Shown here in pieces: positions 35,114-43,573 of a DNA stretch of 64,000 nucleotides. The DNA is from Leisingera sp. ANG-M1 (GTDB lineage Bacteria; Pseudomonadota; Alphaproteobacteria; Rhodobacterales; Rhodobacteraceae): the NCBI RefSeq assembly GCF_000813745.1, contig NZ_JWLC01000026.1, forward strand, positions 59,153 to 123,152, given 5' to 3'. A program made the translations under genes and the position numbers. Position 1 is the first letter of the stretch. Every line of letters starts with the position of its first letter. The notes beneath the pieces are model-generated. The model was given only the letters and a program-made list of their open reading frames with translations, had not been told where the DNA came from and did not search any database.

Positions 35114-36861
35114 CAGATGTCCTTTGGCGTGAAATCAGGGACAGGGGAGGTGATGCGGCGTTCAAAATCCGTGCCCTGCATCCAGCCCTTGGGGTCATGC
35201 ACAATCTCGCCATCCACCATGGTCAGATGCACCTGCGATTTATGCCAGTTGCCCTTGGCCTCGGTCTCCAGCAGGTTGCGGTCCAGCACAATCAAATCGG
35301 CGGTCTTGCCTGCAGTGATCGAACCGGACACATCCTCGCAGCCCATCGCATAGGCGCCGTTGAGGGTCAGCATCCGGATTGCCTCCTCGGGCGTGATTGG
35401 CTGGCCCAGTTTGCCCTCCATCTCGCCGCGCGGGTTTTCGCGGGTGACAAGGGTCTCAAACCCGAACCAGGGATCAATGCTGCTGACCGGCCAGTCGGTC
35501 CCCATCACCGTGACCCCGCCCGCATCCAGCACCCCGCGCACGTTATAGGCCTCCTGCAGCCGTTCCCCGAAAGACGACCGCGCGCCGATGGTGAACTCCG
35601 AAGGGAACCAGCCCACCGGCGAAAACTCGGCAATCACGTCCAGTTCGGCAAAGCGGGCCAGGTTGCCCTCGTCCAGCAAGGTGGAATGGGCGCATTGATG
35701 GCGCATGCCGCCGGGACCGTTGCGGCGGCGGCACTCAGCCACTGCATCCAGGAAAATGTCCGAGGCGCCATCACCGGTGCAATGGGCAATCACGCGGATG
35801 TGCTTGCGGTCCATTTCCGCCACCATGTCATAGATGTGCTCAGGCGTCAGATTCAGCGAACCCTGCCAGGTCTTCTCGTTCGGCCAGGGGATGATCAGGT
35901 AAGAGGTGCGCGGCTCGGCGGTGCCGTCAAAGTGGAACTTGACCGCATTCGCATTGAGGCGCTTTGAGCGGTAATAGTGCCGTTCGCCCGCCAGCAGCTC
36001 CCAGCGGCGGCGCACCGGGAAGATGTCGTCCTGCCAGCTGATCGCCGCTTCAACCCGAACCGGCAGCTCACCCGCCAGGTCGATGGCGCGCAGCGCATCC
36101 AGCCGCTGTTCGCAGACATGCACGTATTTCGTTGCCACAACGCCGCGGGCAGACTGGAACCGCGCGCCCTCGCGGTAGGCGCGGGTCAGCGCGTGCATCG
36201 GCGGCGGCGGCATTGCTGCCATGATCAGCGCATAGGCGCCATCCACCAGAATGCCGTCCGGTTCGCCGGTCAGCGGGTCGCGCACAATGTAGCCGTTGTT
36301 GGGGTCCACGGTGTCCTTGCCGACGCCCGCCAGTTCCAGCGCCTTGGAGTTGGCCATGCAGCTGCCCCACATCCGGTCCATGATCGCAACCGGCCGGTCC
36401 GGGATAAAACTGTCGAGCCATTCACGCCCCGGCGTCTGCCCCGCCTTGCGGAAGGCATAGTGGACAAAATGCTTGCCGAAAATCCACTCGCGGTCCGGAT
36501 TGTCCGCGGCATAGCGCAGGATCGCCTCGCGGACCTGATCCGGGGTTGGGGTCTCAAGCCCCACATCCAGATAGTCCGAATACTTCGGCCCTAGTGCAAG
36601 ATCCGGATGGGTGTGCATGTCGTAAAGCCCCGGCATGGTAAAGGCACCATTCAGATCATGCACATGGGTGTAATCCGCAATCAGCGGCTCCATGTCAGCG
36701 TTGCTGCCCACCGCCATAAACCGCCCGTGTTTGATCGCCACCGCCTCGGCCCAGGGCTGGTCCGGATCGACGGTGTAAATCCGCCCGTTCCGCAGCACCA
36801 TATCCGCCGCGGGCAGCCCTTCGGGCGTGTTGGTCGACCGGATTCCGGCGCTCGAAACCAT
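35113..36861 (-). CDS. YtcJ-type amidohydrolase
   Basis: 582 aa amidohydrolase-3 family enzyme. Metal-binding HxH at His83/His85 (LYDMHTHPDLALG), further ligands in VIAHCTGDGASDIF and MRHQCAHSTLLDEG, and the final Asp in VMGTDWPVSS. Family members hydrolyse N-acyl amino acids, amides or exoenzyme substrates; no specific substrate can be named. AAAGGA precedes the ATG. It shares a regulatory region with the divergent GcvA-like LysR gene and the same 16-bp site recurs ahead of the ABC transporter operon, linking it to uptake of a polyamine-like or amide compound. The downstream GTPase may metallate it. Confidence 0.8.
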   Translation of the reverse strand: MVSSAGIRSTNTPEGLPAADMVLRNGRIYTVDPDQPWAEAVAIKHGRFMAVGSNADMEPLIADYTHVHDLNGAFTMPGLYDMHTHPDLALGPKYSDYLDVGLETPTPDQVREAILRYAADNPDREWIFGKHFVHYAFRKAGQTPGREWLDSFIPDRPVAIMDRMWGSCMANSKALELAGVGKDTVDPNNGYIVRDPLTGEPDGILVDGAYALIMAAMPPPPMHALTRAYREGARFQSARGVVATKYVHVCEQRLDALRAIDLAGELPVRVEAAISWQDDIFPVRRRWELLAGERHYYRSKRLNANAVKFHFDGTAEPRTSYLIIPWPNEKTWQGSLNLTPEHIYDMVAEMDRKHIRVIAHCTGDGASDIFLDAVAECRRRNGPGGMRHQCAHSTLLDEGNLARFAELDVIAEFSPVGWFPSEFTIGARSSFGERLQEAYNVRGVLDAGGVTVMGTDWPVSSIDPWFGFETLVTRENPRGEMEGKLGQPITPEEAIRMLTLNGAYAMGCEDVSGSITAGKTADLIVLDRNLLETEAKGNWHKSQVHLTMVDGEIVHDPKGWMQGTDFERRITSPVPDFTPKDI

Positions 36862-36951
36862 GCTTTATCCTTTCCCTTGCCGCGCAGCCACTGCCTCGCG
36901 CCATACCGGACCGGAAATGCGGCCGGCTTGTTCCGGCACAGTAAGAACGCA

Positions 36952-36980
36952 GAATTTCTCACGTCAAATGAAAGAAATTC
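36952..36980. promoter_or_regulatory. LysR operator copy 1 (amidohydrolase/LysR intergenic region)
   Basis: Contains TCACGTCAAATGAAAG at 36959-36974, nested in an outer dyad GAATTTC (36952-36958) / GAAATTC (36974-36980). The same 16 bases occur as an exact reverse complement at 38028-38043. Confidence 0.65.
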
Positions 36981-37043
36981 CGCTGCGTTTCCGAATTTTT
37001 CTCATGTAATATGCCCAAAACTCTGCATAGAGAGGTCCCGAAC

Positions 37044-37982
37044 ATGGGCAGCATGGCCGAAAGAGACGCAAGCGACGCCCGCCGGGTTTACCCGTCGATG
37101 ACCGCGCTCAGGATGCTTGAGGCGGTGTCGCGGTTGGGCAGCCTGCACAAGGCATCGGAGGCGATGTTCGTCACCCCCAGCGCCGTCTCGCACCAGCTGC
37201 GCAACCTGGAGCAGATGCTGGGCGTCAAGCTGATCAGCCGAGCGGGCCGCAAGGTGGAACTGACCTCGGCCGGCAACCGCTATGTGCAGGACATCCGCAA
37301 GGCGCTGGAGATCGTCGAGCGCGCCAATGCGCCGCTGGGCGACAGCGAACCATTCGGCCCCTTGCGCATCAACTGCGCGTCCGGATTGGGCAGCTATTGG
37401 CTGGCCTATCACATCACCGAATTCCTGGATCTCTTTCCCAACATCGACCTGGAGATCACCAACGAAACCGACCGCAACGATATCCTCAACGATCAGACCG
37501 ACTTCTCGATCATCTACGGCGACGGCGCCTGGCCCGGCAAACATGTCCAGCACCTGTTCACCCCGCGCGCTTTCCCGGTTTGCTCGCCCGGCTTTCTGGA
37601 GCGCCACGGCCGCATCCGCACCCCTGAGGATCTGGTGAAACTGCCGCTGCTGCACCATCGCAATCAAAGCGACTGGGTGGTCTGGCTGTCCGCCGCCAGC
37701 AAGAAGAGTTTCGAGCTGAGCAAAGGCATTGTGTTCTCGGACGTGACCCACAACATGAACGCCGCCATCGCCGGCGCCGGGATCGCGATTGGCGACGACA
37801 TCCTGGGCCGCCACGCGCTGAGCGAGGGCAAGCTGGTGCGCCTGTTCGACACCGAAATCCGCGGCCCGCACGCCTATTACATCGTTGCCCAGAAGGAACG
37901 GATGCAGCGCCGTGTCTGCCAATTGGCGATCGACTGGCTGTCGCGCTGGTTCCAGGAATACACACTGCAAACACAGAGCTAG
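37044..37982 (+). CDS. GcvA-like LysR-family regulator
   Basis: 312 aa from the ATG at 37044, which has AGAGG 8 nt upstream; an in-frame ATG at 37011 is possible but lacks a site. Helix-turn-helix SLHKASEAMFVTPSAVSHQL and wing GVKLISRAGRKVELTSAG resemble GcvA-type regulators, followed by a LysR effector domain. It sits between the amidohydrolase/GTPase operon and the ABC transporter operon. A 16-bp sequence ahead of the first recurs, inverted, ahead of the second, so it probably controls both. Effector unknown. Confidence 0.87.
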   Translation: MGSMAERDASDARRVYPSMTALRMLEAVSRLGSLHKASEAMFVTPSAVSHQLRNLEQMLGVKLISRAGRKVELTSAGNRYVQDIRKALEIVERANAPLGDSEPFGPLRINCASGLGSYWLAYHITEFLDLFPNIDLEITNETDRNDILNDQTDFSIIYGDGAWPGKHVQHLFTPRAFPVCSPGFLERHGRIRTPEDLVKLPLLHHRNQSDWVVWLSAASKKSFELSKGIVFSDVTHNMNAAIAGAGIAIGDDILGRHALSEGKLVRLFDTEIRGPHAYYIVAQKERMQRRVCQLAIDWLSRWFQEYTLQTQS

Positions 37983-37991
37983 TCAGGCGCA

Positions 37992-38043
37992 TTATCGTGA
38001 GAATTTTTCACGATAACACGGCAATTACTTTCATTTGACGTGA
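37992..38043. promoter_or_regulatory. LysR operator copy 2 and a second dyad ahead of the transporter operon
   Basis: TTATCGTGA-N7-TCACGATAA is a perfect 9-bp dyad (37992-38016). CTTTCATTTGACGTGA (38028-38043) is the exact reverse complement of 36959-36974. Both precede the ABC ATPase gene. Confidence 0.65.
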
Positions 38044-38115
38044 AAAAAACTGACTGCAATCCTCCCGCCAATGCTCAGGGCCTTGCCAGAGCCAGGAACG
38101 ACGGGGAGCCAGTCA

Positions 38116-39183
38116 GTGTCACAAATCGCGGCCAGCAGCATCTGCAAGTCCTATGGCGACTTCAAGGCTCTGCACGACGTCAGCATGGAGATCAGCAAGG
38201 GCGAGTTCCTGACCTTCCTCGGCCCCTCCGGCTCCGGCAAGACCACGTTCCTGATGATCCTTGCAGGTTTCACCGAACAGACCTCGGGCCAGCTGATGAA
38301 GGATGGCCGGGACATCAGCGCGATGGCCGCGGAAGAGCGCAATTTCGGCATGGTGTTCCAGGGCTATGCGCTGTTTCCGCATATGACCGTCTGGCAGAAC
38401 GTCGACTACCCCCTGCGGGTGCGCAAGATGGGCAGCGCCGAACGCAAGCAGAAGGTGGGGCGGATCATCGAGACTGTTGGCCTTGCCGAACATGCCCACA
38501 AGAAACCTTCGCAGCTTTCGGGCGGCCAGCAGCAGCGGGTGGCGCTGGCGCGCTCACTGGTGTTCCAGCCGGACGTTCTGCTGCTGGATGAGCCGCTCTC
38601 GGCGCTCGACCGCAATCTGCGCGAACAAATGCAAAGCGAGCTGAAGCGGGTGCATGAGGAAACCGGCACCACCTTTGTCTTTGTCACCCATGACCAGGGC
38701 GAGGCGCTGGCGATGTCCGACAAGATCGCCATTTTCAACAAGGGCCGGCTGATGCAGCTGGCGACGCCTGACCACATCTACAACGCACCGGATTCGCGCT
38801 TCGTGGCGGAATTCCTGGGCCAGATCAACATCTTCCCGGTCGCCAGCCCCGGCATAGACGGCGGGCTGTTGCGCGGCAATCTGGACGGCACGACGCTTTC
38901 GGCCGCCAACCCGGGAAACCGCGTGAACGGCACCGCCAGCATCGCGGTCCGCCCCGAACACATGACCCTCAGCGCCGAGCGCCCCGCGGATCAGGCCAAT
39001 GTGCTGCCCGCCCGGGTGATCCAGACCACCTATCAAGGTTCGCACAGCGACCTGGTCCTGCAGACGCCGCAGGGCCATAGCATCAGCGCCTCAACCCACA
39101 ACGCCAATGGCGCGCTGCCCAGCGTCGGCAGCGATCTGTGGGTCGGCTGGTCGCCTGAAAACAGCATCGTGATTGCCGACTAA
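38116..39183 (+). CDS. PotA-type ABC transporter ATPase
   Basis: 355 aa from GTG 38116, chosen for GGGGAG 8 nt upstream; an ATG 15 codons earlier is weaker. Walker A FLGPSGSGKTTFL, signature LSGGQQQRVALARSL, Walker B LLLDEPLSALD, and a C-terminal TOBE domain from residue ~270. Strongly resembles polyamine/amine importer ATPases (PotA/FbpC group). First gene of an ATPase-SBP-permease-permease-oxidase operon, whose promoter carries a copy of the LysR site. Substrate class (polyamine, amine, aminoethylphosphonate-like) is inferred from the family. Confidence 0.88.
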   Translation: MSQIAASSICKSYGDFKALHDVSMEISKGEFLTFLGPSGSGKTTFLMILAGFTEQTSGQLMKDGRDISAMAAEERNFGMVFQGYALFPHMTVWQNVDYPLRVRKMGSAERKQKVGRIIETVGLAEHAHKKPSQLSGGQQQRVALARSLVFQPDVLLLDEPLSALDRNLREQMQSELKRVHEETGTTFVFVTHDQGEALAMSDKIAIFNKGRLMQLATPDHIYNAPDSRFVAEFLGQINIFPVASPGIDGGLLRGNLDGTTLSAANPGNRVNGTASIAVRPEHMTLSAERPADQANVLPARVIQTTYQGSHSDLVLQTPQGHSISASTHNANGALPSVGSDLWVGWSPENSIVIAD

Positions 39184-39248
39184 CAGAACCGGGCCGCGCC
39201 ATCCAAGGCGGCAACCAGACCCGGCCGCAAATCATCAGGGAGGAAACC

Positions 39249-40352
39249 ATGAACAACTTTCAACGAGACTGCTGCGAGCTATTGGCCGAGCGCTTCCGCT
39301 CCGGCAAGCTGGACCGCCGCGGCTTTCTGACCGGGCTGGTGGCCTTGGGCGCCGCCACTGTGGCCGCACCGGGCGCCCGCGCCGCAGGCCAGGAGCTGGT
39401 GGTGGTCAACTGGGGCGGCGATGCGATCGACGCCTACTCCGCAGCCTTCGCCGAAGCCTACGAGACGGCCACCGGCAACAAGCTGAAAATCGACGGCTCC
39501 GGCCCGCTCGAAGGCTCGATGAAAACCCAGTTCGAAAGCAACTCGGTCCGCTGGGACGTCTGCGACGCGGAACCCTATTCCGCGATCCGCCTGGGCCGCG
39601 AAGGTATGATGGAGAAGATCGACTATTCCATCGTCGACCGCAGCAAGATCGAGCCGGGCTTTGACGGCGAATTCTACGTTCCCTCCTATTTCTACAGCAA
39701 CGTCATCGCCTATGACGCAGCACGTTTCGGCGATGATGCGCCCAGCACCTGGGCCGATTTCTGGAACGTGGAGAAGTACCCGGGCAAGCGCACGCTTTAC
39801 AAATGGATGACCGGCGTGCTGGAGGCCGCGCTCTTGGCCGATGGCGTTGCCCCTGCCGAGCTTTACCCGCTGGATGTGGACCGCGCGCTGGCCAAGATCG
39901 AAGCGCTGAAGCCGCATATCGTCAGCTTCTGGTCCTCCGGCGCCGAAAGCCAGCAGCTGCTGCGCGACGGCGAGGCCTCGATGGGCCTGCTGTGGCACAC
40001 CCGCGCCAACCTGACCAAACAGGACACCGAGGGCGAGGTCGACTGGACCTTTGACCAGGGCTTGGTGTCGCCGTCCGGCTGGACCGTGATCAAAGGCAAC
40101 CCGGCGGGCGCTCAGGCCGCGATGGAGTTCATCGCCCTGGCCCAGAACCCCGACAATCAGGTGACTCTGCTGAATGAGCTGGGCAACGGCCCGGCCAACC
40201 CCGCCGCCCATGCGCTGGTCTCGGAAGAGATGAAGCCGGTTGACGCGAGCTCCAAAGAGAACCTGGAGCGCCAGATCGTGCTGCAGGCGGAATGGTACGC
40301 CGACCACTACGGCACCGCGCTGGACAAGTATCTGGCCCTGGTCAGCAGCTAA
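39249..40352 (+). CDS. PotD-type periplasmic substrate-binding protein
   Basis: 367 aa. A twin-arginine signal is likely: DRRGFLTGLVALGAATVAA (residues ~22-40) followed by an Ala-rich cleavage region. The mature part is a PotD/PotF-like spermidine/putrescine binding fold, with VVNWGGDAIDAYSAAFAEAY and TWADFWNVEKYPGKRT as in that family. Export by Tat implies folding before translocation, unusual for polyamine binders but common in roseobacters. SD AGGGAGGAAACC. Acts with the two permeases downstream and the ATPase upstream. Substrate not specified by sequence. Confidence 0.87.
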   Translation: MNNFQRDCCELLAERFRSGKLDRRGFLTGLVALGAATVAAPGARAAGQELVVVNWGGDAIDAYSAAFAEAYETATGNKLKIDGSGPLEGSMKTQFESNSVRWDVCDAEPYSAIRLGREGMMEKIDYSIVDRSKIEPGFDGEFYVPSYFYSNVIAYDAARFGDDAPSTWADFWNVEKYPGKRTLYKWMTGVLEAALLADGVAPAELYPLDVDRALAKIEALKPHIVSFWSSGAESQQLLRDGEASMGLLWHTRANLTKQDTEGEVDWTFDQGLVSPSGWTVIKGNPAGAQAAMEFIALAQNPDNQVTLLNELGNGPANPAAHALVSEEMKPVDASSKENLERQIVLQAEWYADHYGTALDKYLALVSS

Positions 40353-40375
40353 CGCCTAAGGGGAAGGGCAGCGAA

Positions 40376-41203
40376 ATGGCCGCACGGCTCAATATACACA
40401 CCATAGCCATGTGGCTGCTGCCCGCCCTGTTCCTGGCGGTCTATCTGGCACCGCTTCTGGGCGTCTTCGGCTGGTCCGTCTCCCGGCCCGAGCCGGGTGC
40501 GGAGAACTATGTGCGGATGCTGACGGATGCGGATGCGCTCAACATCATGCTGCGCACCGCACGGGTTTGCATCCTGGTCACCCTCACCTCGGTGCTGCTG
40601 GCCTATCTGCTGGCATATCATTGGGTGTTCGGCTCGCCCGCACGCAAGCTGTTCATGGAGCTCTGCATTTTCATCCCCTTCTGGATCTCGGTGCTGATCC
40701 GCGCCTTCGGCTGGGTGGTGATCCTGCGCAATAAGGGCATCCTGAACGAGAGCCTGCTGTCCATCGGCGCCATTGCCGAGCCGCTGACCCTGGTGCGGAC
40801 CGAATTCTCGGTGATCCTGGGCATGGTGCATTTCCTGGTGCCCTTTGCGGTTTTCCCGATCGCCTCGGTCATGCGCCAGATCGACAGCCGTGTGCTGCTG
40901 GCCTCCCGCGGAATGGGCGCCAGCCCGGGTTTCACTTTCTGGAACGTGTTCCTGCCGCTCACTGTGCCTGGAATCCTTGCCTCGGTGATCATCGTCTTTG
41001 TCTTTGCGCTTGGCTTCTTCATCACGCCGGCAATCCTTGGCGGCGGCAAGATCGTGATGATTGCTGAATATATCTACATCCAGATATTCCAGACCTCGAA
41101 CTGGGGCTTTGGCGCCGCCCTCAGCATCGGCGTGCTGGCGGTGGTCGCCGCAATGGCCGGGCTCCTGTTCAAGGTCATCCGCCCGGAAAGGCTGGTCAAA
41201 TGA
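40376..41203 (+). CDS. ABC transporter permease (PotB type)
   Basis: 275 aa from the ATG at 40376 behind AAGGGGAAGGG. Six probable membrane helices. The EAA-loop of binding-protein-dependent permeases is visible as GASPGFTFWNVFLPLTVPG, the contact with the ATPase. It begins 23 nt after the binding-protein gene and overlaps the next permease by 4 nt. With PotC-type partner it forms the inner-membrane channel of the amine/polyamine-type importer. Confidence 0.88.
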   Translation: MAARLNIHTIAMWLLPALFLAVYLAPLLGVFGWSVSRPEPGAENYVRMLTDADALNIMLRTARVCILVTLTSVLLAYLLAYHWVFGSPARKLFMELCIFIPFWISVLIRAFGWVVILRNKGILNESLLSIGAIAEPLTLVRTEFSVILGMVHFLVPFAVFPIASVMRQIDSRVLLASRGMGASPGFTFWNVFLPLTVPGILASVIIVFVFALGFFITPAILGGGKIVMIAEYIYIQIFQTSNWGFGAALSIGVLAVVAAMAGLLFKVIRPERLVK

Positions 41204-42003
41204 CGCGCAAGCCCCTGAATCTGCAAAGCTGGCTGCTGAAACTTGCCGCCGTGCTCACCGGCGTCTTCATGCTGATGCCGCTGGTGGCGGTAATCCCGGT
41301 CTCCTTCACCCCCAAGCGCTTCCTGTCGCTGCCCAAAGGCGACTGGTCCTTGCGCCACTACCAGGCGCTGCTGACGGACGAGGCCTGGCTTGCCAGCATC
41401 TCCGACAGCGTTCTGGTGGCGCTGGCCAGCAGCGTAATCGCCACGGTTCTGGCAGCGGCATTCGCCCTGGGCCTGTGGTTCCGCCAGCCGCGCTATGGCG
41501 GCGCGCTGGTCGGACTGGCGCTGCTGCCGATGGCAGTGCCGCCAGTGGTCTCGGCGGTGATCATCTACTTCCTGCAAGCGCGCATCGGCCTGATCGACAC
41601 CTATGCGGGACTGATCCTGACCCATGTGATCATGGTGACGCCTTTTGCGGTGATCGTGATGCTGACTGCCACCTCCCGGCTAGACAAATCGCTGGAGCTT
41701 GCCTCCCGCAACCTTGGCGCCTCGCGGATGCAGACCACCTTCTGGGTGGTGCTGCCAAACCTCAAGTTCGGCCTGTTCTCGGCCTGGTTCCTGAGCCTGG
41801 TGCTGTCCTGGGAGGAGATCGCCGTCACCCTGTTTGTCAGCGGTATCGACGTGATTACCCTGCCAAAGCGGATCTGGGACGGGCTGCGCCTGAACGTCGA
41901 CCCGATTATCGCTGCGGTCTCGGTGATCCTGATGGTTCTGACCACCATCGCCATTGTCGCCAAGACCCTGCACGAGCACCGCAAAGGCAAGTCCGGCAGC
42001 TAA
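41200..42003 (+). CDS. ABC transporter permease (PotC type)
   Basis: 267 aa polytopic permease. The N-terminal helix is LAAVLTGVFMLMPLVAVIPV. The EAA-loop is NLGASRMQTTFWVVLPNL. ATGA overlap with the first permease ensures equal synthesis. The oxidase gene begins 26 nt after its stop, so the whole uptake and oxidation set is one transcript. Confidence 0.88.
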   Translation: MTRKPLNLQSWLLKLAAVLTGVFMLMPLVAVIPVSFTPKRFLSLPKGDWSLRHYQALLTDEAWLASISDSVLVALASSVIATVLAAAFALGLWFRQPRYGGALVGLALLPMAVPPVVSAVIIYFLQARIGLIDTYAGLILTHVIMVTPFAVIVMLTATSRLDKSLELASRNLGASRMQTTFWVVLPNLKFGLFSAWFLSLVLSWEEIAVTLFVSGIDVITLPKRIWDGLRLNVDPIIAAVSVILMVLTTIAIVAKTLHEHRKGKSGS

Positions 42004-42029
42004 GACCGGGCGTAACGAAAGCATCCCTG

Positions 42030-43412
42030 ATGGACATCAACCAGATTTCCGAGCTGTTCGCCCAGGCGATCGGCGCAAAGAACGTGATCACCGGCGAGCG
42101 GCTTGCCCTGCGTGGCACCGGTTATTGCGCCGCGAGCTATGACGGCGACGTACTGCTGACGCCTTGCTCGGCGCAAGAAGTCAGCGAGGTCTGCCGGCTG
42201 GCCGCCGAACACGGGCTGGCCATTGTTCCGCACGGCGGGCTGACCGGGCTGGTTCAGGGCACCGCAACCGCGCCGGGGCAGGTTGCGCTGTCGCTGGAGA
42301 AGATGAACCGCATTCTGGACCTCGACCCGGTGCAGGGCGTTGTCACTGCCGAGGCCGGCGTCACTCTGCAGCAAGTAATTGACGCCGCCGAACCGCACGG
42401 CTTTGCCCCAGGCGTCGACCTGCCATCCCGCGGCAGCTGCACCCTTGGCGGGCTTGCTTCGACCAATGCCGGCGGTATCCAGGCGATCCGTTACGGCATG
42501 GCGCGCGACAACATCCTGGGGCTGGAAGCGGTGCTGGCCGACGGTACCATCCTCGATCTGAACAACACTCTGCTCAAAAACAACGCAGGCTACGACCTGA
42601 AGCAACTGTTCATCGGCTCCGAAGGCACGCTGGGCGTCATCACCAAGATCACCCTGCGCCTGCACAGCCGCCCGTCCTCGGTGCAAACCGCGCTGATCGG
42701 CTGCGCCGGAACCGAGGATCTGTTCCAAGTGCTGGCCAGTACCCGCAAAGCCTTTGGCGCCAGCCTGTTGTCCTTTGAGGCCATGTGGCCGGAGTTCTTC
42801 ACCCAAATCGCCACGCATCTGGGCAACCGCCTGGTGTCCCCCGATTGCGGCATCTACGGGGTGATCGAGACCGGCCAATGGGGAGAACCCGGGCAAGACG
42901 ACGCCCTCACGGTCTTCCTGGCGCAATGTTTCGAGGACGGCCTGCTGCAGGACGGCACCGTCGCCCAGTCCGAAACCCAGCGCCGCACCATCTGGCAGCT
43001 GCGCGAGGACGCAGACGTGATCGAAAGCCTGAGCGGCCCCTGCCTGTCCTACGATGTTGGCCTGCGCCTTAACGATATCCCGGGCTATGTCGAACAGCTG
43101 CAGGAGCGGATCGCCCGGGATTGTCCGGGTGTTGGCTGCTATGTCTTCGGGCATATGGGCGACGGCAACCTGCACATCATGGCCGGGCCCGCTCCTGACC
43201 CCATCAGCCACGCGGCAATTGACGGCGCGGTCTACGGCGTGCTGCAGCAGTTTGCAGGCACCACGGTTTCGGCAGAACACGGCATCGGGCTTGAGAAACG
43301 CGCCCATCTGCCGCTCAGCCGACCCGACGCCGCAATTGCCGCGATGAAACAGCTCAAGGCTGCACTAGACCCTAAGTGCATGCTTAATCCAGGCAAGATC
43401 TTTGCCTGCTAG
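42030..43412 (+). CDS. GlcD-type FAD-linked 2-hydroxyacid oxidase/dehydrogenase
   Basis: 460 aa FAD-binding-4 flavoprotein of the GlcD/D-2-hydroxyglutarate/D-lactate dehydrogenase group. The FAD-binding PP-loop region is VPHGGLTGLVQGTA and LPSRGSCTLGGLASTNAGG. The C-terminal FAD-oxidase domain has CYVFGHMGDGNLHIMAG and TVSAEHGIGLEKR, the last with the conserved metal/substrate His. Usual reaction: oxidation of a D-2-hydroxyacid to the 2-oxoacid. ATG at 42030 has only a weak ribosome site, consistent with coupling to the upstream permease. In this operon it probably oxidises a hydroxyacid formed from the imported compound. Confidence 0.83.
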   Translation: MDINQISELFAQAIGAKNVITGERLALRGTGYCAASYDGDVLLTPCSAQEVSEVCRLAAEHGLAIVPHGGLTGLVQGTATAPGQVALSLEKMNRILDLDPVQGVVTAEAGVTLQQVIDAAEPHGFAPGVDLPSRGSCTLGGLASTNAGGIQAIRYGMARDNILGLEAVLADGTILDLNNTLLKNNAGYDLKQLFIGSEGTLGVITKITLRLHSRPSSVQTALIGCAGTEDLFQVLASTRKAFGASLLSFEAMWPEFFTQIATHLGNRLVSPDCGIYGVIETGQWGEPGQDDALTVFLAQCFEDGLLQDGTVAQSETQRRTIWQLREDADVIESLSGPCLSYDVGLRLNDIPGYVEQLQERIARDCPGVGCYVFGHMGDGNLHIMAGPAPDPISHAAIDGAVYGVLQQFAGTTVSAEHGIGLEKRAHLPLSRPDAAIAAMKQLKAALDPKCMLNPGKIFAC

Positions 43413-43450
43413 GCTTACAATTCTCGGGCGCCGCAATGGCCATTTTCGCC

Positions 43451-43507
43451 ACCGGATCGCCTGCGATCCGGTTCGCGCCCGTCCCCGCCCCCCAGGGCGG
43501 GCGCGAA
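43451..43507. repeat. Two GC hairpins between convergent genes
   Basis: ACCGGATCG (43451-43459) pairs with CGATCCGGT (43464-43472), and TTCGCGCCCG (43472-43481) pairs with CGGGCGCGAA (43498-43507). They lie between the convergent oxidase and Rieske genes. No T run follows on either strand, so they may be weak bidirectional terminators or transcript-stabilising repeats. Confidence 0.4.
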
Positions 43508-43573
43508 ACGCCCCCCCTCGGTGCCAGGCGCGAACCTGCCGTTGTGTCCGAATTCATGGAGACAAGTTTTCCT

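Noticed and set aside
41061..43412. A long plus-strand frame running from inside the permease genes into the GlcD-type gene.
   Set aside because: Codons before 42030 overlap two well-supported permease genes in another frame and show no domain; the enzyme starts at 42030.
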